A stretch of 10,874 bases of DNA from Alphaproteobacteria bacterium (lineage in GTDB: Bacteria > Pseudomonadota > Alphaproteobacteria > GCA-2731375), in contig JANQKO010000560.1 in assembly GCA_028281075.1 (NCBI GenBank), forward strand, positions 1 to 10,874, written 5' to 3'. Under the pieces are notes generated by a model. It did not search any database and was not told where the DNA came from. It worked only from the letters and a program-made list of their open reading frames with translations. Shown here piece after piece: positions 1-5,821 of this stretch; the first letter of the stretch is position 1; each line of letters begins with the position of its first letter. The position numbers and the translations under genes are program-made.

Positions 1-519
1 GACGCGGCGCTCGCCCTGCGCGACCGGGTCGATGTCGGGGCTATCGAACGGGTGACCGTGCGTAGCTACGCCGATGCCGTCGGTCTCTGCGACAATCCCG
101 ATCCGGCGACGGTGCTCGAAGCCAAGTTCAGTCTGCAGCACTGCGCCGCCATCGTCCTGCTCGACGGCCCGCCGCCGTTGGAGGCGTTCGAGCCGGCGGC
201 GCTGAGACGGGCGGATGTCGCTGAGCTACGCGCCAAGGTAACGTTGGAAACGGCCGAGCCGTTCGCTGGCGCTTACCCCGCCCATTACGGCGCCGGCGTC
301 ACCGTGCGCCTCGCCGATGGCCGGGAACTGGCGGCCGAGGCGCCGGACGCGCTTGGCGATCCGGACAACCCGATCTCGCCGGCGGCGGTGCGGGACAAGG
401 CGCGCATGCTGATGCGTGCCGCCGGTCTCGCCGACGACCGCGTCGCCGCGATCATCGCCGCCGTCGAGGCCCTGCCGTCGGGCGGCGCCGTCGCCGACGT
501 CGTCAACCCGCTGCCCTGA
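1..519 (+). CDS. MmgE/PrpD family protein, C-terminal part (5' end outside window)
   Basis: The reading frame is open from base 1 to a TGA at 517-519, so the gene starts before the window; the GTG at 52 is an internal codon, since homologous sequence continues upstream of it. The stretch reading AKFSLQHCAA followed by a short LLDG helix, then a C-terminal region of alternating strands and helices, matches the C-terminal domain of the MmgE/PrpD superfamily. That superfamily holds 2-methylcitrate dehydratase, cis-aconitate decarboxylase and many uncharacterised catabolic enzymes. The catalytic N-terminal helical domain is not in the window, so the reaction cannot be judged. It lies 13 bp before a second, full-length MmgE/PrpD gene on the same strand, so the two are probably co-transcribed and may form a heteromeric pair or act on related substrates. 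Family assignment is fairly firm; the specific function is unknown. Confidence 0.85.
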   Translation, partial: DAALALRDRVDVGAIERVTVRSYADAVGLCDNPDPATVLEAKFSLQHCAAIVLLDGPPPLEAFEPAALRRADVAELRAKVTLETAEPFAGAYPAHYGAGVTVRLADGRELAAEAPDALGDPDNPISPAAVRDKARMLMRAAGLADDRVAAIIAAVEALPSGGAVADVVNPLP

Positions 520-532
520 ACGGACCGCCGCC

Positions 533-1897
533 ATGGATGCCATCGCCCATTTCGCCGAACATGTCGCCGCCACGGACTATGACGACCTGCCGGCCGACGC
601 CGTGCGGGCGACGAAGACCTTTCTCCTCGACAGCCTCGGCGTCGGCATCGCCGGCAGCGCCGGGCCCTGGGTCGCCGAGCTCGTCGACTGCCAGGGCGGC
701 TGGGGCGCGGGCGAACAGGCCCGCGTCTGGGGGCGCGGCACGCGGCTGCCGGCGCCGGCGGCGGCCATGTGCAACGCCTACCAGATCCACAATTCCGAGT
801 TCGACTGCGTGCACGAGCAGGCCGTGGTCCATCCCATGGCCGTGCTGCTGTCGGCGGTCATGGCCCATGCCGAGCGCGCCGGCGGTGTCGACGGCAGGGC
901 GCTGATCACGGCGCTGGCGCTGGGCGTCGACGTCGCCTGCCATATCGGCGTCGGCTCGCGGGCGGGCCTCAAGTTCTTCCGGCCGGCGACGGCCGGCGGC
1001 TTCGCCGCCACGGCCGCCATCGGCAAGTTGATGGGCTTCGACGCGGGCCGGCTCGTCAACGCCTTCGGCATCACCTATTCGCAGAGCTGCGGCACCATGC
1101 AGGCCCATACCGAGGGCTCGATGCTGCTCGGCATGCAGATCGGCTTCAACGCCCGCAACGCCGTCTTCGCCTGCGACATGGCGGCGCGCGGCCTGGTCGG
1201 GCCGCAGAACATCCTCGAAGGCCCGTTCGGCTTCTATCCCCTGTTCGAGGGCGACTACGATCTGGGCGAGGTCCTGCCGAACCTGGGCAAGGTCTGGCGC
1301 GTCACTGAAGTCGCGCACAAGCCGTTCCCCAGCGGCCGGGCGACGCACGGCGTCATCGACGGCGTGTTGGACCTGCAACGCGCGCACGGCTTTACCGCCG
1401 CCGATGTCGAGCGCATCGAGGCCCGCGTGCCGCCGCTGACGCATCGCCTGGTCGGCCGGCCGATCAGGGACGGGATGGCGGTCAACTACGCCCGCCTCAG
1501 CGCCCCCTACGTGATGGCAGTGGCGCTGCTGCGCGGCACCGTCGGCGTCGAGGATTTCCGGCCCGAGGCCATTCGCGATCCCGACCGCCTGGCGCTCGGC
1601 CGCCGCATCGCCGTGATCGCCGACGACAATCCCGACGACAACGCGCTGACGCCGGTCGGTGTCGCGGTGGCGCTGCGCGACGGCGTCAGGCACGACATCA
1701 CGCTCGACCTGGTCTACGGCAACCCGGCGAAGCCGATGACGCGCGAGGCGCATCTGGAGAAGTTCCGCGTCAACTGCGGCGCCGGCGTCGTGCCGCTGGC
1801 CGACGATGCCATCGAGCGCATGATCGTCTCGGTCGACGACCTGGAAGCCGTCGACGATGTCGCGCGACTGGTCGACCTGGCGGTGGCGGCGGCATGA
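533..1897 (+). CDS. MmgE/PrpD family protein (possible dehydratase, epimerase or decarboxylase)
   Basis: This is a 454-residue protein of normal length for MmgE/PrpD enzymes. The ATG at 533 is preferred because the in-frame extension upstream overlaps the previous gene by 100 bp and has no family similarity; the N-terminus MDAIAHFAEHVAATDYDDLP is typical. The helical N-terminal domain (about 1-250) has LLDSLGVGIAG (about 32-42) and the active-site region around residues 84-101. Family members usually carry HxLDFDDT followed by an HP pair there. This protein reads H86-N-S-E-F-D91-C92-V, with H100-P101 kept, so it belongs to a divergent HN-x-EFDCV subgroup. KPFPSGRATH (263-272) corresponds to the conserved substrate-binding Lys/His segment. 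The stop overlaps the ATG of the CoA-ligase-like gene. The family acts on small di- and tricarboxylates or their CoA-linked analogues; which reaction applies here is not determinable. Confidence 0.9.
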   Translation: MDAIAHFAEHVAATDYDDLPADAVRATKTFLLDSLGVGIAGSAGPWVAELVDCQGGWGAGEQARVWGRGTRLPAPAAAMCNAYQIHNSEFDCVHEQAVVHPMAVLLSAVMAHAERAGGVDGRALITALALGVDVACHIGVGSRAGLKFFRPATAGGFAATAAIGKLMGFDAGRLVNAFGITYSQSCGTMQAHTEGSMLLGMQIGFNARNAVFACDMAARGLVGPQNILEGPFGFYPLFEGDYDLGEVLPNLGKVWRVTEVAHKPFPSGRATHGVIDGVLDLQRAHGFTAADVERIEARVPPLTHRLVGRPIRDGMAVNYARLSAPYVMAVALLRGTVGVEDFRPEAIRDPDRLALGRRIAVIADDNPDDNALTPVGVAVALRDGVRHDITLDLVYGNPAKPMTREAHLEKFRVNCGAGVVPLADDAIERMIVSVDDLEAVDDVARLVDLAVAAA

Positions 1898-3285
1898 GCG
1901 ACTATTTCGACGAGGCCGACCCGGTCCGGCTGCGCGGCGACTACCCCGTCGGCGAGGCCTTCCTGAACGGCCCGGCGAAGCTGAGCCGCGACGCGCTGCG
2001 CGATCTTCAGGAACGGCGCTTCCGCGCGGTCATGGAACGGGCCTGGCAGGTACCGTTCTACCGACGGCACTGGGGTGCCAAGGGAATCGAGCCCGGCGAC
2101 ATCGAGGGCCTCGACGACATCGCCGAACTGCCGCCGTTCTCGAAGTCGGACCTGATGCGCAGCGTCGAGGCGCACCCGCCCTTCGGCGACTATCACGGCC
2201 TCGACATGACCGCCGGCGCCGACCGGCACAACGTCGTCTTCCACACCACCAGCGGCACCACGGGCACGCCGCAGCCGCTGTTCTTCGGCGCCTGGGACCG
2301 CGAGGTGCAGAACCGGCTGCTGGCCCGCGCCTACCTGTTCCAGGGCCTGCGCCCCGACGACGTCGTGCACTCGGTCTACGGCTTCGGCATGGTCAACGGC
2401 GGCCATTACGTGCGCGAGGCGGTGCTGCGCTACACCAAGGCGCTGTTCCTCTCGGCCGGCACCGGGCTCGAGACCCGCTCGGCCCAGCAGGTCGCGCTGA
2501 TGCGCCTGTTCGGCGTCACCGTGCTGGTCGGCTTCGCCGACTACATCAAGAAACTGGCCGAGGTCGCGCGCGAGAACGGCATCGAGCCGGGCCGCGACAT
2601 CCCCCTGCGCATGATCAGCGGCCATCTGGGCCAGGAGAGCCGGGCGACCATGTCCGAGACCTGGGGCGGCGTCGGGATCTACGACTGGTACGGCGTCGGC
2701 GACACCGGCACCATCGCCGTCGAGGGCCCGGACCAGGACGGCCTCTATGTCTGGGAGGACGCGCATTATCTCGAGGTGATCCATCCTGACAGCCACGCCG
2801 TGCTGGCCGACGGCGAGACCGGCAACATGTGCGACACCGTGCTGTTCAAGGACACGGTCTATCCGATCGTCCGCTTCAACACCAACGACGTCTCGGCCGT
2901 GCTGACGACGCCCTCGTCGCTGGGCCTGGGCTTCCGCCGCATCGCCGGCTTCCAGGGCCGCAGCGACAACATGGTCAAGCTGCGCGGCATCAACATCTAT
3001 CCGACCTCCATCGGCGCGCATCTGGACGCGCATCCCGCCGCGACCGGCGAATATGTCTGCCGCGTGGCGCGCGACGGCAACCGCGACGAGATGACGGTCG
3101 TCGCGGAGGTGACACAGGACGCCGTCGGCGATGACGGCGTGCGGGCGGATCTGTCGGCGCTGCTGCGCCAGCGGCTCGGCATCGAGGTCGGGGTCGAGCT
3201 GGTCGGACCCGGCGGCACCGCGGCGCTGACCCAGATCGAGCAGCGCCAGAAGCCGATCCGCCTGATCGACACTCGTTTCACATGA
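1894..3285 (+). CDS. Phenylacetate-CoA ligase-like adenylate-forming enzyme (PaaK family)
   Basis: This 463-residue protein has the compact length of PaaK-type aryl/acyl-CoA ligases, which activate a carboxylate with ATP to an acyl-AMP and then a CoA thioester. The P-loop HTTSGTTGTPQP is at residues 117-128. An A5-type motif YDWYGVGDTG is at 263-272, where PaaK proteins usually have a YG-x-TE-like form, so the position often held by Glu is Asp-Thr-Gly here. RFNTNDVS matches the Arg-Tyr/Thr-x-Asp nucleotide-binding region, GRSDNMVKLRGINIYP (355-370) is the hinge to the C-terminal subdomain, and K453 in QRQKPIRLIDTR is the likely adenylation lysine. The fold should therefore be catalytically intact. 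The start overlaps the upstream stop as ATGA and the end overlaps the amidase start the same way. An aromatic acid is not implied; many PaaK-like enzymes have other substrates. Confidence 0.9.
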   Translation: MSDYFDEADPVRLRGDYPVGEAFLNGPAKLSRDALRDLQERRFRAVMERAWQVPFYRRHWGAKGIEPGDIEGLDDIAELPPFSKSDLMRSVEAHPPFGDYHGLDMTAGADRHNVVFHTTSGTTGTPQPLFFGAWDREVQNRLLARAYLFQGLRPDDVVHSVYGFGMVNGGHYVREAVLRYTKALFLSAGTGLETRSAQQVALMRLFGVTVLVGFADYIKKLAEVARENGIEPGRDIPLRMISGHLGQESRATMSETWGGVGIYDWYGVGDTGTIAVEGPDQDGLYVWEDAHYLEVIHPDSHAVLADGETGNMCDTVLFKDTVYPIVRFNTNDVSAVLTTPSSLGLGFRRIAGFQGRSDNMVKLRGINIYPTSIGAHLDAHPAATGEYVCRVARDGNRDEMTVVAEVTQDAVGDDGVRADLSALLRQRLGIEVGVELVGPGGTAALTQIEQRQKPIRLIDTRFT

Positions 3286-4667
3286 CCGGCCTCACCGAGC
3301 TTTCCGTCCGCGACGCGGCGACGGCGCTGGCCGCCGGCGACATCACCTCGCGCGCCCTGGCGCAGGCCTACCTCGACCGCATCGCCGCCATCGACGGCGA
3401 CGTGAACGCCTATATCACGGTCACGGCGGAGACGGCACTGGCGCAGGCCGACGAGTCGGACGCGCGCGCGGCGCGTCTCGGCCCGCTCGACGGCGTGCCG
3501 ATCGCACTCAAGGACAATATCGACGTCGCCGGCGTCACCACGACCAACGGCATGGGACCGCGCAACCACCCGGTTCCGGCAACGGATGCGCCGGTCGTGG
3601 CACGGTTGCGCGCCGCCGGCGCCGTGCTGCTCGGCAAGCTCAACATGCACGAAGGCGCGCTCGGCGCCACCACCGACAACGCCCATCACGGCCGCGCGCA
3701 GAACCCCTGGGCGCGCGGCGTCACGCCGGGCGGCTCGTCGGGCGGCTCGGGCGCCGCCGTCGCCGCGCGGCTCTGCGCCGCGGCGCTCGGCACCGACACC
3801 ATGGGCTCGGTGCGGCTGCCGGCGGCCTATTGCGGCGTCGCCGGCCTGAAGCCGACCTTCGGCCTGGTCAGCACGCGCGGCGTCGCGCCGCTGAGCTGGC
3901 GGCTCGATCATGTCGGCCCGCTCTGCCGGACGGTCGCCGACCTCGGCCTGATGCTCGACGCCATGGCCGGCCACGACCCCGACAGCATGGAATCGGTCGC
4001 GGCGCCCGACGCCGGCGGTTACGCGGCCGAGGCGCCGCACAACCTAACCGATGTCCGCGTGGGCGTGATCGCCAACTTCGACACGGTCGAGATCTCGGCC
4101 GACGTCCTGCACGGCTTCCAGGCGGCATTGGCGCGACTGGAATCCATGGGCGCGCGGGAACAGCGGCTGACCCTGCCGGACTACGATCCGTCGCTGGCGC
4201 GCCGCGCCGGCCTGCTGGTCAGCGAGGCCGAGGCCGCGGTGTTTCACGAACCCGACCTCGCCGATCACCCGGCCGCGTTCTCGGACACCTTCCGCTCGAT
4301 GCTGGCCTACGGCCGGGACGTGAAGGGCGACCGCCTGGTCAAGGCCGAACGCACGGTGCAGCACGCCGGCTTCGCGCTGCGCCGGGCCTTCGACGAAGTC
4401 GACGTCATCGCCGCCCCGACCACGCCGCAGACGGCGTTCCCGTTCGACCAGCCCGTGCCCGCCAACCAGGCCGACCTGACCGCGCCCGCCAACTTCGCCG
4501 GCTGCCCCGCCGTCAGCCTGCCCTGCGGTGTCTCGGAAAGTGGCCTGCCCCTCGGCCTGCAGCTCATCGGCCCGCCCTTCAGCGAGCGATACCTGCTCGG
4601 CCTCGCCATGGCCTTCGAAGCCGCCTGCGGCTACCACCTGCCGCCGCTGCCGGCGGCGGGGTTTTGA
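3282..4667 (+). CDS. Amidase-signature family hydrolase (GatA-like)
   Basis: This 461-residue protein carries a complete Ser-cisSer-Lys catalytic set of the amidase signature family: K77 in ALKDNID, S152 in PGGSSGGSG (149-157), and nucleophile S176 in GTDTMGSVRLPA. The S152-S176 spacing of 24 residues matches fatty acid amide hydrolase (Ser217/Ser241). The oxyanion segment reads DTMGS where the more common form is DTGGS; similar substitutions exist in other amidase groups. It ends in the typical GLPLGLQLIGPPFSERYLLGLA segment. No signal peptide or membrane segment is visible, so it is probably cytoplasmic. It is the last gene of the + strand operon, translationally coupled to the ligase by an ATGA overlap. 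A role as the Glu-tRNA amidotransferase subunit is unlikely because gatB and gatC are absent and the context is catabolic. Likely it hydrolyses an amide to a carboxylate that the ligase could activate; this is inference. Confidence 0.9.
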   Translation: MTGLTELSVRDAATALAAGDITSRALAQAYLDRIAAIDGDVNAYITVTAETALAQADESDARAARLGPLDGVPIALKDNIDVAGVTTTNGMGPRNHPVPATDAPVVARLRAAGAVLLGKLNMHEGALGATTDNAHHGRAQNPWARGVTPGGSSGGSGAAVAARLCAAALGTDTMGSVRLPAAYCGVAGLKPTFGLVSTRGVAPLSWRLDHVGPLCRTVADLGLMLDAMAGHDPDSMESVAAPDAGGYAAEAPHNLTDVRVGVIANFDTVEISADVLHGFQAALARLESMGAREQRLTLPDYDPSLARRAGLLVSEAEAAVFHEPDLADHPAAFSDTFRSMLAYGRDVKGDRLVKAERTVQHAGFALRRAFDEVDVIAAPTTPQTAFPFDQPVPANQADLTAPANFAGCPAVSLPCGVSESGLPLGLQLIGPPFSERYLLGLAMAFEAACGYHLPPLPAAGF

Positions 4668-4697
4668 TTGGTGGTGGCACTGATATCGATGCCGTGA

Positions 4698-4839
4698 GCC
4701 CTCACCCTCCCACGCGACGGCCGTCGCGCGGGTCCCTCCCTCTCCCGCAAGCGGGAGAGGGATTACAAACCGCAGCGTTGGCGGCCCCCTCTCCCGCTTG
4801 CGGGCTTGAACGTATACGTTCAAGGGCTGGGGTGAGGGC
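4698..4839. repeat. Compound REP-like intergenic repeat between convergent genes
   Basis: About 142 bp bounded by perfect 10-bp inverted arms GCCCTCACCC (4698-4707) and GGGTGAGGGC (4830-4839). Inside are a perfect 16-bp palindrome CGCGACGGCCGTCGCG (4713-4728), a hairpin with 11-bp arms CCCTCTCCCGC/GCGGGAGAGGG around AA (4738-4761), and a reverse-orientation relative of that hairpin starting CCCTCTCCCGCTTGCGGG (about 4787-4804), which is broken by a further palindrome. The CCCTCTCCCGC...GTGAGGGC layout is of a kind I recognise from short dispersed intergenic repeats in alphaproteobacteria. Position between two convergent stop codons is typical. It could fold in RNA from either strand and slow transcription or shield 3' ends, but no T-run follows the stems, so it is not a canonical intrinsic terminator. 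Confidence 0.75.
4805..4824. repeat. Perfect 20-bp palindrome nested in the REP-like element
   Basis: The sequence CTTGAACGTATACGTTCAAG is its own reverse complement and cannot be extended by another base pair. It sits exactly where the second CCCTCTCCCGC hairpin should close with AGAGGG: the arm reads CCCGCTTGCGGG and then this palindrome, then GGGCTGGGGTGAGGGC. It is far richer in A+T than its surroundings. It may be an inserted cassette, a recognition site, or simply part of this repeat family's consensus; one copy cannot tell these apart. Confidence 0.7.
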
Positions 4840-4897
4840 CTGATGATGCGAAACATCGAGAGACGGTCCACCTGGAAATGGTGCAAGCAGCCACCCC

Positions 4898-5683
4898 CTA
4901 CCGATACGTAAACACCGCCTTCCGCTTCTGCAGGAAGGCGTCGCGGCCCTCGACATAGTCCGGGTTCTCGAACGCGCCCATGGCCAGCGCCCGGCTGTTG
5001 TCGGTCTCGTCGGTGGCGCCGTCCAGGATCTCGTCGACATTCTGCTTCACCGCCCGGATCGAGTATTGCGACAACCCGCAGAGCCGCTCGGCGAAGGCAT
5101 AGGTCTCGCGCTCCAGGTCGTCGGCCGGGAAGATGCGGGTGGCGAGGCCGATGATCTCGGCCTCCTGGGCCTCGATGACCCGCGCGCCCATCAGCATTTC
5201 CTTCGCCTTCGATGGCCCGACCAGGTCCGACAGGCTCTTGGTCTCGCGCAGCGAGTAGGCGAGACCCAGCGTCGCCGGCGGGATGCAGAACTTCGCCGTC
5301 AGGTCGCCGTAGCGCAGGTCGCATTTCAGCGCCACCGCGCAGCCGCCGCCGTAACAGACGCCCTGGACCATGGCGATGGTCGGCTTGTTCAGGCCGGCGA
5401 TGGCGTCATAGGCCGCGTGGACCTGGGCATGGTAGTCGCGGGCGCTGTCGGCGGACGCGTGCACGGTCTCGAACTCGCTGATATCGGCGCCGGCCGAGAA
5501 CGCTTCCGCCGTGCCGCCGCGCAGGATCAGCACCTTGATCGCGGCATCGGCCGCGACCGCGCCGATCAGCCGCGGGATCGCCTGCCAGACGCCGAGATTC
5601 ATGGCATTGCGCTTCTCGGGCCGGTTCAGGATCAGCTCGGCGATCTCGCCGCGGCGGCTCAGATAGATCGGGTCGTCGGACAT
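4898..5683 (-). CDS. Enoyl-CoA hydratase/isomerase (crotonase) family protein with non-canonical active site
   Basis: The 261-residue protein starts at the ATG complementary to 5681-5683 and ends at TAG (4898-4900). A very long open frame continues upstream of this ATG only because of high G+C. Crotonase features are clear: LNRPEKRNAMN (19-29), the oxyanion-hole segment FSAGADISEF (62-71) and GVCYGGGCAVALKCDLRYGD (108-127), and a C-terminal FENPDYVEGRDAFLQKRKAVF. The two glutamates used by classical hydratases (rat Glu144 and Glu164) are replaced: GGGCE becomes GGGCA116, and QPEILLG becomes IPPATLG with P136 at the second position. The CoA-binding and oxyanion hole can still form, so an isomerase, hydrolase, decarboxylase or other CoA-thioester role is possible, and simple hydration is unlikely. 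Residues KxCIPPATLGLAYS resemble a common but poorly defined crotonase subgroup. A GGGA 11 bp before the start may be the ribosome binding site. It converges on the amidase operon and diverges from the OYE-like gene. Confidence 0.88.
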   Translation of the reverse strand: MSDDPIYLSRRGEIAELILNRPEKRNAMNLGVWQAIPRLIGAVAADAAIKVLILRGGTAEAFSAGADISEFETVHASADSARDYHAQVHAAYDAIAGLNKPTIAMVQGVCYGGGCAVALKCDLRYGDLTAKFCIPPATLGLAYSLRETKSLSDLVGPSKAKEMLMGARVIEAQEAEIIGLATRIFPADDLERETYAFAERLCGLSQYSIRAVKQNVDEILDGATDETDNSRALAMGAFENPDYVEGRDAFLQKRKAVFTYR

Positions 5684-5726
5684 GGCGGTTCTGTTCCCAT
5701 CGGGGGATTGGGCGCCGGCGGTCGCC

Positions 5727-5755
5727 TTGACGCCCCATCGCGGCAAATCTAATTT
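5727..5755 (+). promoter_or_regulatory. Candidate sigma70-type promoter for the OYE-sox block
   Basis: TTGACG (5727-5732) and TAATTT (5750-5755) are separated by 17 bp, in the divergent gap and about 65 bp before the ATG at 5822. The -35 matches 5 of 6 consensus bases; the -10 matches only 3, though at the important first, second and last positions. The -10 lies inside the left arm of the palindrome at 5750-5769, so a bound repressor would cover it. This is a motif match only. No comparable - strand promoter for the crotonase was convincing. Confidence 0.35.
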
Positions 5756-5769
5756 GTCCGGACAAATTA
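5750..5769. promoter_or_regulatory. Perfect 20-bp palindrome, probable operator in the divergent promoter region
   Basis: TAATTTGTCCGGACAAATTA is self-complementary over all 20 bases and is one of the few A/T-rich stretches in the window. It lies between the divergent crotonase (start 5683) and OYE-like (start 5822) genes. A degenerate third half-site CGGCAAAT (5741-5748) repeats the right half-site CGGACAAAT (5759-5767) with one base missing, and pairs with the central ATTTG, giving two overlapping inverted repeats. The form and length resemble operators of GntR (FadR/FCD) regulators and also fit TetR-type sites. No regulator gene is in the window, so the protein is unknown. It could control both divergent genes. 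Confidence 0.6.
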
Positions 5770-5821
5770 TCAGGTCCGGCCAACACCGGCAATTTCCAAC
5801 GGGACCGAGCGGGAGCGTCAG

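Noticed and set aside
1714..3033. 439-codon - strand frame opposite the CoA ligase
   Set aside because: It is antisense to a gene with clear PaaK motifs. Its translation is low-complexity Ala/Gly/Asp/Val-rich and has no recognisable domain.
4738..4761. Hairpin as an intrinsic terminator for the amidase operon
   Set aside because: The stem is strong but is followed by ATTAC on one side and GGACC on the other strand, with no U-tract. It fits the repeat family better than a terminator.
4845..4883. Small stem-loops GATG/CATC and CACC/GGTG just before the crotonase stop
   Set aside because: 4-bp stems are too short to be meaningful.
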